Source: Bactericera cockerelli (Eukaryota; Arthropoda; Insecta; Hemiptera; Triozidae). From it: DNA of 64,000 nucleotides. Every line of letters starts with the position of its first letter. Position 1 is the first letter of the stretch. Under the pieces are notes generated by a model, which did no database searches, had not been told where the DNA came from, and saw only the letters and a program-made list of their open reading frames with translations. Below are positions 43,107 to 52,727 of the stretch, piece after piece. The stretch covers positions 21,633,176-21,697,175 of the forward strand of contig CM044963.1 of NCBI GenBank assembly GCA_024516035.1, read 5' to 3'. A program made the position numbers and the translations under genes.

Positions 43107-43989
43107 TTTTTTTAATTTGTTTTTTAAATAAAAACACTAATTTATTCATTCAGGTCAATTTTTTGGGGTCCGGCAATTTTTCACCGCTGCCCCGAACTAC
43201 ATATTGGCCAAGTTTTTTTAATCTTTTTCAAAAACGGGGGGCAACATTCACTTGTACAAGGGGGGAAACCCCCCTACGGGCTCTTTCGAATGCCACAACC
43301 AAGGCCATCGGGGGTTCTCAGGGGGTACATTCCCCCGCCGTGATTTTAAACGGTCAGTTGATGTCAACACATTTTTCTAACTTTCCCTAATTTCCATGGG
43401 GCTATTTTTTAATACTTCCGATAATTAATTTCCTAATGACTTGCAATTTAAAATAATTTTAAATGTATTAGAAATCGGAAAATTGTTTCGTTGTTGTAAA
43501 TAAATAAATAAATATTTTTTTTGCTCCCAATTTTTTTCTATTTCTGAACGTTTTCATAACCTCCTGAGCCAACTTTAGTTTTGTGTATGTTGTCCGGTCT
43601 GTTGAATCGATTCCTTGTAACGCGCAAATCTCAGAGACTTCTGAAAGGATTTCAAAGAAATTTGTACACAAATACACATATTGTAAGCGTATTGTTGATG
43701 GTCCCATTTTCATCAACTTCGGACAAGCGGTTTCTTGTTTAATAAGACCATACGTCTGACCCACGGAACTTTTTTTGAATCTAGAATGTAGGAAATACGT
43801 ATTCTACCATAGAAAACTTGAAAAAATAATTGAAGAGAATTGGTTGAGAACTTTGTAAATAGAAGTGATTTAGTACAAGCCTTTAATTCTAACCTTTATA
43901 TATTATTATCTGACCTGGTTGCAGGGTTTTTAGTGAAACCCTTCCAATTAGATCTATGTGACCAGTTGATTGTATCGCATTCAACTTCT

Positions 43990-44235
43990 TGATTTGAGAT
44001 GGATAGTCAGGAGGGGGGGTTTTTAACCTCCATTTGCTGGGAATCGTACCAGCTACACACAATAACCTCACCCAGCCTGGGTAGGGTCGGAAATGCCAGC
44101 CTCACGGGGAAAACGCCCAGCCGTTTGGGACAGATTTTCTTCGAAAAGTCTGCCCCAAACCGGGGTCGAACATGAGACCTCTAGACTATGGGCAGTAGTC
44201 ATAACCGTTACGCCCAAGAAGCTGGCTTGATTCTA
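43990..44235 (-). repeat. tRNA-like SINE, family S6
   Basis: 'ctcacccagcctgggtaggg' body and 'gcagtagtcataaccgttac' head reversed. Marks the return to clean sequence. Confidence 0.7.
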
Positions 44236-44449
44236 GTCTTAGAAAAAGTTGAAATTTTTTTATTCACATTCACGACGAAAGTATTGTGTCTATAATTGGC
44301 CGTGTATTTTTATTTTTACTTTTCAACTGCATGTCAATTGGTCACCTCACTATTCACACTTTATAACTCCCATCTTATTTTATAACTCCAAAAGTCACTC
44401 ATTCATCTCTGTTCCTCTGCACTGGTAAGTCTTGGTAAGCATCCTGTAC

Positions 44450-44610
44450 CGACCTCAGTAGCTTGATTGATAAGCGGCAGCGGACTTGTAACCTGGAGGT
44501 CGGTGGTTCAAGTCCCCCGGTTTCAGCGTAGATTTAGTTAAAGCGAGTTTGAGTAGTTGTGATATCACCGAAAGTGATTAACACAAATATGATAACTTGT
44601 AATAATAATA
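44450..44610 (+). repeat. tRNA-like SINE, family S2
   Basis: 'ccgacctcagtagcttgatt' to 'aacacaaatatgataac'; clean full-length copy in intron 5 of copy 3. Confidence 0.8.
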
Positions 44611-44844
44611 ATTGCTTCTTGAATCAGTTCTGTTTAATCTACGAAACGACTACCAAATTGATTCATTGTTTTTTTTTTTTATCCATATTGCTCTGATCAC
44701 CAGGTAAACAATAGCGTGGATTAAATTGACATCGCAAGTGAAGATCCCGTGTTTACTATGGGGTTCAGAATAGGGGCCACTGTTTGGAAACAGAACATCA
44801 AGTTTGGCACTCCGCCGGCAGTTAAATCAGGTAATAATAATAAT

Positions 44845-44985
44845 AATTCCGTATCCGTGCGACCGGCACAGATGTATAACACGGTGGTGGAAGGATTTTA
44901 ATGGACTCCCAGATCCAATGTCTAGGATCGAACTCGGGATCTCTGGACTACGGACAGTAGTCATAAACCGGTACCCAAAGAGGTA
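44845..44985 (-). repeat. SINE S7/S6-like
   Basis: 'ttccgtatccgtgcgaccgg' to 'ggacagtagtcataaaccgg', as at 12345-12420. Intron 6 of copy 3. Confidence 0.6.
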
Positions 44986-45326
44986 ATGAGAATATCACCT
45001 TAACCGGATATTCCATTTTCACTGAATTCTTGATGCCAATCATATCCAATGAATTTTCAAGAAGTAGCCCGGTGGGAAAATGTTTTGGGGGGTACCGCCT
45101 CATTAACAGACGAATTTGGGATTTATACAGTTTAGAACCTAATGATCTAGAGTTTGTATACCATGCCATTATTGAAATATATTATTTTGTTTTTTTTTTT
45201 TTCTAAATGATTTTATATTGTACACGTGTACGAGCTAGGACTTATAAAATCACTTTTCTTTTTTGTCTGGGGGTGCTGCAGTTCCGCAGCTCCTTTAGCA
45301 TCGCGCCTGTATAAGACGTATAAAAT

Positions 45327-45520
45327 CTGTCCCTGTACCTCATGGTAAAGGCGGCTCTCTGTGAATCTTGAGATTCCAGAGGTCGCGGGTTCGAAATCTA
45401 GCCGAGACATGACAAGTTAGCCTCCCATTTGGGGATTTATTAAACACATAAGTAATACGTCTTGGCTTACTACAGGAATAATGGGACTTAATTATTCTGA
45501 TCGAGCAATATATTTAAGAG
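45327..45520 (+). repeat. tRNA-like SINE, family S1, diverged
   Basis: 'ggtaaaggcggctctctgtg' to 'gatcgagcaatatatttaag'. Ends about 30 bases before exon 7 of copy 3. Confidence 0.65.
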
Positions 45521-45672
45521 CAATTTATTTATTATGCTTTTTATTTCAGACCATGCAGACACCATTACCACAAGGTGATAAGCTGCTACGCTATCCTAAC
45601 CTGAACTATATGCTACAGAAAGTAGAGACCATTGCACAAGACCATGGTTTTCGCCAGAACATGAAGATCTAG

Positions 45673-46150
45673 CTAATACAGTCTGGAATATGCGTCGAGA
45701 GACAATTAAATGTACCGTTTTAAAAGGGCCGAATTAATGAAACAGGATTACATTTAATCTAAGGGAAATTAAATTCACACTCCCTCATTGGGATTTTTTT
45801 TCAATTATTTTAATCATTTATAATGCAATTACAGGAAATTTGACAATTTACTTTAACTTAAAGGGGAAAAATTAATATACAATTGAACGGATTTCGGCCA
45901 ATGATATGCACTATCTTGACTTAGTGAGGTTGTCCACTTTGGGTCCTTAACACGTTCAACGCCGAGTCATAATTTTGATATTTGGATATGTTATCCACAT
46001 TGGGACTCAACAAGACTCATTCGAATAGCCCCGAATTTCATATCTGGTTTCAGTTACAATTATATTTCTTATGGAGTTGAAACCCATAATGGGTTTCTGG
46101 CCATTCAAACTAATTTACTGAGGCCCACATATGGGACTCAGGCGTCCCCG
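45673..46150. other. Intergenic stretch between copy 3 and dipeptidase exons
   Basis: AT-rich. It contains one MITE-end word ('gggccgaattaatgaaacag') at about 45727. No gene. Confidence 0.4.
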
Positions 46151-46523
46151 CGTCCAACTGTTAACGCCCTAGTCGGTAATTCAGGTAGCGGGGGATAATC
46201 AGCGTAGGGTTAGACTTAACCACGGTGTAGGACAGGCGTGAGTGAGAGTCAAATATCGGACACCCAGCTTGTACGAACATTCGCAGCACCGCCATTGAGT
46301 TGCCCAATGAGTGGCCACCTTCCACTCCTATCATGGATGCGATCTTGCCCTGCCGGTGAACCGGTCCAGATGTCTGAGGAAAAATAAATGGAAAATGATA
46401 AAATTCCACCGAGTGTAATAATTATGTTTATATATTTGTAGTATGTTATTTTTATTAGGTGGCTGTATGGACTTATTTTCGGTCCACTTGCAAAAAAAAA
46501 AAACAAAAAAAATTATTATTATT

Positions 46524-46728
46524 ATGTCCCGGTAGCTCAGTGGTAAAAGGCGGCACTCTGTGAATCCAAAGATTCCAGGGTCCGTGGGTTCGAAACCCAG
46601 CTGGGACATGACAAGTTATCCTCCCAATTGGGGATATTTACCACATAATAATATGTCTTGGGCTTACTGCTGGAAAAATGGGACTTTAATAGTTCTAATC
46701 GGGCAGTATAAATAAGGCGATATTATTT
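46524..46728 (+). repeat. tRNA-like SINE, family S1, near full length
   Basis: 'gtcccggtagctcagtggta' to 'gcagtataaataaggcga'. Lies in the intron between the dipeptidase exons. Confidence 0.8.
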
Positions 46729-47190
46729 TATAGTAAGCTTTATTAGGTAGAAAAAAATATTATACAGTAAAATAAAATGAAAATTAAAAAGGAAAATTCA
46801 ATAATTGAGCAAAGAAACAAGAACAAAAAAGAGAAAGAAGCTAAAGTTCTACTAAAGGGCGGGGTTATTAACCTGTGTCAATCTCTTTCCACCCACCCTT
46901 TTTCTCTTTGTTTTTTTGTTTATTCAGTTATGAACTGTCCAAATTTGTTCCTAGGCCATGCTTTTTTCAGTCCTCTATGTCTTTGTCCTATTTGAAAAAG
47001 GTTTGTTGAACAAAATAATAAAACCTACCTATGTACCTAAATTTGACCAGAAAAAAATACATAAATTTAGGAATACATATATAGAATCTTGCTAACTCAA
47101 AGTCCAGATAGGTCGCAAATCCCGATAGGGCTAAGACCTATAAAGAATTCTTCGACCCTACTCGAACCTCACTCCTTATTTAAAAATTCC
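46729..47190. other. Non-coding stretch (dipeptidase intron)
   Basis: AT-rich; the 72-codon frame at 46777-46995 has no recognised domain. Confidence 0.4.
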
Positions 47191-47690
47191 CATAACCAGT
47201 TATTTATAATTCCCATAAACCAGTTATTTTAAAATTCCCATAACCATTATTTTAAATTCCCATAACCAGTAATTTTAAATTCCCATACCATTTATTTGAA
47301 ATTCCCATAACCAGATTTTTTTAAAATTCCCATGACCAGTTTATTTTAAAATTCCCATAACCAGTTACATATTTAAATTTCCATAACCAGTTATTTAAAA
47401 TTCCCATAACCAGTTATTTAGAATTTCCCATAACCAGTTTATTTAAAATTCCTAAATTAGTTATTTAAAATTTCCATAACCATTATTTAAAATTCCCCAT
47501 AATCCAGTTATTTAAAACTCGCATAACCATTATTTAAAATTCTCATAACCAGTTATTTTAAAATTCCCATGACCAGTTATTTAAAATTCCCATAACCAGT
47601 TATTTAAAATTACCATAACCAGTTATTTAAAATTCTCATAACCAGTTATTTAAAATTCCCATGACCAGTTCTTTAAAATTCCCACATAAC
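47190..47690. repeat. Minisatellite, 'ttaaaattcccataaccagtta' units
   Basis: About 22-24 imperfect units of 19-23 bp with indels in the T/A part and rare 'ccatgacc' variants. In the intron between the dipeptidase exons. Confidence 0.85.
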
Positions 47691-47888
47691 AGCTTCTGTC
47701 CCTTAAATTTTGAGTTAGCAGGATTATTATTATTATTATTGTGACAAGTATTCAAAGGAAAATTATAACTGCAATGTATGTAGGTACCAATTATGCCCTC
47801 CGTTCAATCCAATCCGGATCAAGAATTAACCAAATTCCTCAGATCCGGTGGATAATTTAGGCGGTCTCATTATGCCTATTTTTCCTCA

Positions 47889-48180
47889 TTATGTGGCGTG
47901 CTGAGTAATGAACTTTGTTGTATTTTCTGAATACTTAAATTTTCCCGGTAATTGTTGTAGGTTTGTATTTAGTGATCTTGGTACAGTTCCTAGCGCACCT
48001 ACAACTACTGGTATTATTTTCACTTTGGTGTTCCACTTTTTTCGATTTTCAATTGCAAGGTCTTTGTATTTTAACATCTTTTCAGTCTCTTTCTTATCAA
48101 TGTTCACATCGGCAGGTATAGCTACATCGATTATTAGACAAGTTTTTTCTTTCTATTTTCACTATGATATCAGGCTTATT
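47889..48180 (-). pseudogene. LINE reverse transcriptase C-terminal remnant
   Basis: The minus-strand reading KMLKYKDLAIENRKKWNTKV, then KIIPVVVGALGTVPRSL, is the well-known C-terminal tail of many LINE polyproteins (kyKDL...W..k..iiPvviGalG). Upstream, across a frameshift, KPDIIVKIERK and IDVAIPADVN are also recognisable. Both strands are open here; the plus-strand 171-codon frame is the shadow. Confidence 0.7.
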
Positions 48181-48649
48181 TGCACTATATTATTATTATT
48201 ATTATCATACAACACTTATTTAGATACAAAAAGACATTATGTACCAACTGTTGGTGAAGGGTTTTACCTACCTTTAGCGGTAAGTTACCAGCGCCAAGTC
48301 CTCGCTGTAGATCTCAGTGAACCTTCTGATGACGTCCACTTGTTCCATGGTGATCTGCACAGCATCCATGTGCTAAGAGCAGGGGACGTAGGCCGACCAG
48401 AACTGGGCCCCCACCATACCTGAAACGGAACGGAGGTGCATGAAAGGGTTAAATTTAGATCAAAAAAATGTATGTATGTATAAAGCACAAGGAAATGTCT
48501 ATAATAGAGCAAGTTGGTTTGAGAATAAGAGGAGCAAGGGGCTAATAAGAAGCTTACCCTATGAAGACGAGCGGGCATGCCCTCATTTTTATATATAATT
48601 ATTTTTTTTAAATTTATGACGAATGAGTAAAAAAATAAAAAAATGTATG

Positions 48650-48945
48650 TATGATTTATTTGTGGAGAAGTACAAGTGGCTCTTCCCAATTTGTGGGTAC
48701 TGCAAGCACTAAGAGTCTCCTTCACTTTTTGAATTATATTACATTATTTTGTTTTATACTCGGTAATGCCGCCACTGCTCATTTGTGACTACTCATTTTT
48801 CCTCAAGAAATATGACTGTGTGAGTGGACCTCGAACAATCAAGTACAGAACATTAAAATTTCCTGCCCCGCTAGGAATCCGAACCCAGATCACCATGAGT
48901 ACCTACAATGCCTTGCGCGCTATCTCACTCGGTCACGATGTCCTT
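48650..48945 (-). repeat. tRNA-like SINE, family S4
   Basis: 'tttgtggagaagtacaagtg' to 'tatctcactcggtcacgatg', as at 2755-3058. Confidence 0.7.
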
Positions 48946-49064
48946 TAAACCAAACTCTACTTTTAACCAAACAATTTCAAAATTCTCTCTTTACCTTCGA
49001 AAACATCATTGATAGATGGGTAGGTATCTTATGGTTTGTGATAAATTGTTCTTAATTTAACTAT

Positions 49065-49285
49065 TTTCCAGCGTCGATGGTGCGTTGAATGCACCGGTTC
49101 TCGTGGGTATCACCGAAGTTAAGCAACGTCCAGCGAGGTGAAGTCTTCGTGATTGCTGGCATTCCGCCCAACCAAGCTGGGTGGAGGGCAATGGGGGGTA
49201 ACAGGAAACAGTTTGTAAGTCTCCCTGCGAATGGAGGTAAAACCTCGGTCGTGTATGCAGTTGAAAAACGACGTTAGACTCTAAT
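49065..49285 (+). repeat. 5S-rRNA-derived SINE, family S5, best copy
   Basis: 'gaatgcaccggttctcgtgg' then 'tatcaccgaagttaagcaac' reproduce the 5S rRNA segment around the internal promoter (compare 5S 'tctcgtccgatcaccgaagttaagc'). The body with 'gctggcattccgcccaacc' and the end 'cgacgttagactctaataat' follow. The 62-codon plus-strand frame here is a reading of the SINE. Confidence 0.85.
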
Positions 49286-49979
49286 AATACAAACCAATTT
49301 AACTATGAATTTATTTATTTTTTGTAAGACGCATAAATTAACAATTACTAGGTACATATTAATAATTCAAGTAAAAAAAAAATATAACTGCAAAAGTTTA
49401 AATCTAAGACATAATAATTATGAATCTTGTGGTTTGTTTCTTAATCCAAACATTATTCTGTAGAATTATCTCTGATTTTCCATGTACATCCAGTCCAACT
49501 TCTCACTTTTCTGTTTATACTGATTAAAAATGAGAGGTTAGTTGATGGCAGGGATATTTGAACTATTACCTGCTGATAGAGCAAATAAGCTCGAAACAGC
49601 CGTCCAGTATGTCCTGATGTTCATGTACATCTAGTACAACTTCTCACTTCTCTGCTATACTGAGATATTTCAAGCTTAATACCTCTGTATAATTTTGTAG
49701 GAAGATAGCAAATGGCTCTGTAAAATTTTAAAGAAAAAAAATCCTTGTTACCTTTCCTGATCGTGGTTGTCGGTGTGTGACCAGGAACTCTTGGACCAGG
49801 GTTCGATTGCTACTCAGGTCAGAAGATAGGTTGAGTTTCACCAGATGATTGTGAATGAACTTCGAATGTTCCAAGGCAGATCATTATGGCTGCAACGAGA
49901 AAAGATATAGTTCTTGATTATTATTTTTTTCTCCTTTAATTTTCACAAAAATTAAACAGGTAAACATATAATTATATCC
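49286..49979. other. Non-coding stretch with a weak repeat
   Basis: 'acttctcacttttctg.ttatactga' occurs at about 49500 and 49640. 'aactattacctgctgataga' at 49559 is shared, inverted, with 32215. No gene. Confidence 0.4.
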
Positions 49980-50140
49980 AAGCCGACCCTCAGTAGCTTG
50001 ATCGATAAGGCGGCGGACTTCTAAACCCTGAGGTCGGTGGTTTCAAGTCCCGGTTTCAGCGTATAAATTTAGTAAAGCGAGTTAGAGTATTGTGGATATC
50101 ACGAAAGTGAATAACACAAATATGATAACTTTTAACTTTT
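49980..50140 (+). repeat. tRNA-like SINE, family S2
   Basis: 'ccgaccctcagtagcttgat' to 'aacacaaatatgataactt'. The Helitron 3' end starts 10 bases after it. Confidence 0.75.
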
Positions 50141-50489
50141 ATATAATTACTAGCGGGCTACGCCCGCTTCGCGTGGCTAAGGCATGGCCACATTTTAGTT
50201 AAGGCATGGCCACCGCCCGCTGCATAAGTTTTATGGTTATTGAAGCACTTCTTTATACACCAGGTTCTTTGTTTATACCATTTGGCTGTAACACAATGAG
50301 GGACTTGGCAGACCTTACTCTTGAAAAAAGCAACATAGAGCTGACCGTGGGAGAAGTAATCGTTTCTAAAGGTTCAATTCCAGCTAGCTCAAGAGTTTTG
50401 CCCCTGGCCTTATTTATCGTCATGGCAAAACATAGTTTCTGGGGAATTGAACTTCTTTTGAAATTAAAGTGGTAGTCGGAAATCACATT

Positions 50490-50695
50490 AGAACCCAAGA
50501 GAGAGATGGGGGAGGGCACTACAACGAAATCAGTAGGTGCCCTACAGCGCCGCACTTGAAGTAAATGATATTTTTCGGTTCCAAGTGCGGTTAGCTTTTA
50601 GAGAAGGTGGGTTTTTTATGGGGGTGGAAATCTCACACCCCAGGCAGGATCTGGGTGTCTTTAAAGATTTTTTCCTGCCTTCCATTAAAAAAAAA
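50490..50695 (+). repeat. Interspersed repeat S9
   Basis: 'gagagagatgggggagggca' to 'cctgccttccattaaaaaaa', plus orientation with A tail, inserted within the Helitron helicase. Confidence 0.75.
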
Positions 50696-50739
50696 AGAAC
50701 CCAAGTGCATAGTTGCTAATGGACAGATTAAATGAGCAC

Positions 50740-50820
50740 ACAAATAGCTCAGTGGTTAATTAAGCACTCGCTTACGATGCGGAAGGTCCCGGGTTCGAAC
50801 CCCCGCCCGACAAAAATAAT
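50740..50820 (+). repeat. SINE S3 head
   Basis: 'caaatagctcagtggttaat' and 'gaaggtcccgggttcgaacc'; the body is missing. Confidence 0.65.
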
Positions 50821-51571
50821 TCCTGTGTACATATACCGTTTTCACCTTCACCAGCCCCTGTGAATTATAACTGCCTCGATAATTTTTTTTTTTTAAAGGA
50901 TGTAATTTGAAGCCGCGTGCCGTTACACAATTTCGGGGGTCTCAGAATTTCTTAGTAATATTATTGGTGCTCCAACCTTAAGGCATAGCCGATGGGGTGG
51001 CAAGCCAGGAGGATTTAGTGTATTAAGAAATTCGGTTGAGTAATGGATGGCTTCTTCCTCTTCCACAACAGTGTTTTACGGATTCGTAAGTTGATAGTTC
51101 AGAAGGCATTCTTTTAAATAAGTCATTATTAATTTCCAGAGCATTATCATTTTTTGGTGTTAGTATGGCCTTATCTTTACCAAACAGGGACAACAACACT
51201 TGGGTCATCTAGATTGGGGTAGATAGGTCTAGGAAGGTGTTTGTAATCTACTAATAACTGACAGTGTTCGGTAGGAATACAATTTTTTCTTTTTGTTCAG
51301 GTAACTGTCCATCACCTGTCCGAACAAAAGCTTCGAAAAAACTTCTGCATTTTGATCAGCGTGAAGGTGTACACGCATATTCAACTTTAAAGAAAGAACA
51401 GTGTTATCTGTGGCCACAAAATGGATGTTTTAAAACATGCCTTCACTTCGTCAGCTCTTGTTCCACGTGGAACAACGGGTAAAGTTTGTCTAAAATCTCC
51501 AGACAGTAGCACAGTTTTACCACCCAAAAGATTTTTAACACCACGAATGTCTTGTATAGTACGGTCCAGTG

Positions 51572-52727
51572 CAGTGCCGGATTAAGGCTGCGCGGGGCCC
51601 TTGGCAATTTCAAGGCGCGGGGCCCCAAAATTGTAATGAGTTTATGATAAAAATACTATTTTTAGAACCTTAGATTTCGAAGCCAGTGTCCTGAGCACCA
51701 ATCCATAATAGTGTCCAAAACAAACATTTATAACCCCGAAGGCACCATTTTTTCCGAATATAGTAGGAATATCTAAATATGTATTATGAAAAGAAATATG
51801 TGTAGAAAGATGTCATTAGGTAAGATGTGTAGAAAGTAGATCATCTATTACTATGAAGATTTTATCGCTAGTATTGAATGCTACTTTTTTAAAAGGTAAC
51901 TTTCCAAATTAATTCCAAACAATCAAAAGACACTTCGAAAATGCCCAAAGGTTCTTTTTCTTGCATGTCTTGAAAAAACAATCCAAACCATGAAAAATAA
52001 AAAAAAAATTGACGGCGCCGCAGGCAAAAATGTTTGCAAAGTTATGGGGTAAAGTACTCGGAAAATGAATACAAAAAGATATCTTGAAAAATTCATTAAA
52101 AGCGCCGCAGGCGATATAATGATAAAGCCGATTCACTGAGCACTCAGATGGCACTGGGTTTGATGGCAGGATTAACTAAGGCGATTATCACATCCTTTGT
52201 CAATAGTATTTTTTCAAATACGAGTAATTATATTATATTATATAAAGAGCCTCAGGCAAAAGGCAAAACCTATTTTCATATAGTGGTCGAGTTTAAGGGG
52301 GGGCCCCGTGGTTTTTCTTTTTTTTGCTCAACTGGCTGTGATTTCATTTAATATTAAAATCCAGAAAAACCGACTTAAAGGTCATTCAAAAACCCCATCT
52401 ACCAAATCTGACATATTGGTAGGTAATCCGCAAATGTATATGTGGTTGATCATTGTTTATTCAAGGAATAGATAAAAATAGGGAGCCCCGCGCTTTGCGT
52501 TTTTAATTTATGTACATTGCTGTGTGTGTGTGATTTCACTTTTATTTCTTCTACTTACTCATTATCCAATAGTTACCTAGTGTAAGCTTTAAAAAAACGC
52601 ATAATACCTAGTGTAAACTTTTAAAAAAAAACTCATAATATCTAGTGTAAGCTGCTCAAGCGCGGGCCCCCTAAAGCGCGGGGCCCTTGGCATCTGCCAA
52701 ATCCGCCATATGGGTAATCCGGCACTG
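51572..52727. mobile_element. hAT-type non-autonomous DNA transposon
   Basis: Ends are inverted: CAGTGCCGGATTAAGG at the left, and the complement CAGTGCCGGATTACCC at the right. A perfect 8-bp duplication GTCCAGTG flanks it (51564-51571, 52728-52735), the hAT signature. Subterminal 'gcgcggggccctt' blocks are also mirrored. 1,156 bp; no transposase frame found. It splits a Helitron helicase. Confidence 0.9.

Larger units (their letters stand above)
35245..43450. other. Corrupted consensus: neighbour-base smearing
   Basis: From about 35245 the text becomes runs of A, C, G and T in which single bases are replaced by copies of adjacent ones (for example 'ccggggggggttttttcccc'). Known repeats remain recognisable through it: S5 at 35250-35540 and 38510-38720, S2 at 38935-39090, S1 at 40370-40500, and exons of copy 3. 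Length is roughly kept. This is a consensus or base-calling failure, not biology; all lysine/phenylalanine-rich frames in it should be ignored. Confidence 0.85.
39921..45672 (+). pseudogene. Secreted Cys-His-Asp fold protein, copy 3 (seven exons, mostly in corrupted text)
   Basis: Recognised by alignment to copy 2: exon 1 about 39921-40002, exon 2 about 40712-40974, exon 3 about 41723-42046, exon 4 about 42290-42400, exon 5 about 43154-43352. In readable sequence follow exon 6 (44704-44830) and exon 7 (45550-45672). Exon 7 reads LQKVETIAQDHGFRQN then MKI-stop, against copy 1 LTKAETIAQDDEFKER, and is shorter. Exon 6 ends with NIKFGTPPAVKS against QIPFGTRLQLNP in copy 1, but is 5 bases longer and needs a frame change. 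Exon 1 and intron 1 track copy 2 closely with an offset near 9,930 bases, so the two are recent duplicates or one is a false assembly duplicate. Coding status cannot be judged. Confidence 0.55.
46221..48419 (-). pseudogene. Membrane dipeptidase (renal dipeptidase type), two disabled exons
   Basis: Zinc-dependent peptidase M19 family; members cleave dipeptides at the cell surface. Exon A, 48419-48289, reads MVGAQFWSAYVPCS, stop, HMDAVQITMEQVDVIRRF, matching the family segment after the first metal ligands. The stop (complement of 48373-48375) is TAG where CAG (Gln) is expected. Exon B, 46373-46221, reads GKIASMIGVEGGHSLGNSMA, including the metal-ligand Glu of the EGGH motif, then VLRMFVQ. One extra base follows, after which the correct LGVRYLTLTHACPTPW is in another frame. 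Splice sites (TTTCAG, GTAACT; CCTCAG, GTTAAG) are good. Other exons of the usual roughly 400-residue protein are not seen. Pseudogene, or intact gene with consensus errors. Confidence 0.75.

Noticed and set aside
35245..43450. Many lysine/phenylalanine-rich open frames of 60-137 codons
   Set aside because: They arise from neighbour-copied, homopolymer-rich corrupted text; only alignment to clean copies gives any trustworthy feature here.
44985..45172. Plus-strand frame reading ENITLTGYSIFTEFL and onward (and its minus shadow)
   Set aside because: Open on both strands, inside intron 6 of copy 3, with no splice context, homologue or start.
47908..48423. 171-codon plus-strand frame
   Set aside because: Shadow of the minus-strand LINE tail and dipeptidase exon, both of which match known families.
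49072..49180. 5S rRNA gene
   Set aside because: Only the internal promoter region resembles 5S rRNA; the rest is SINE body, and copies are dispersed rather than tandem.
51572..52727. Coding capacity in the hAT-type element (67- and 81-codon frames)
   Set aside because: No transposase motifs such as a BED finger or hAT dimerisation block; judged non-autonomous.
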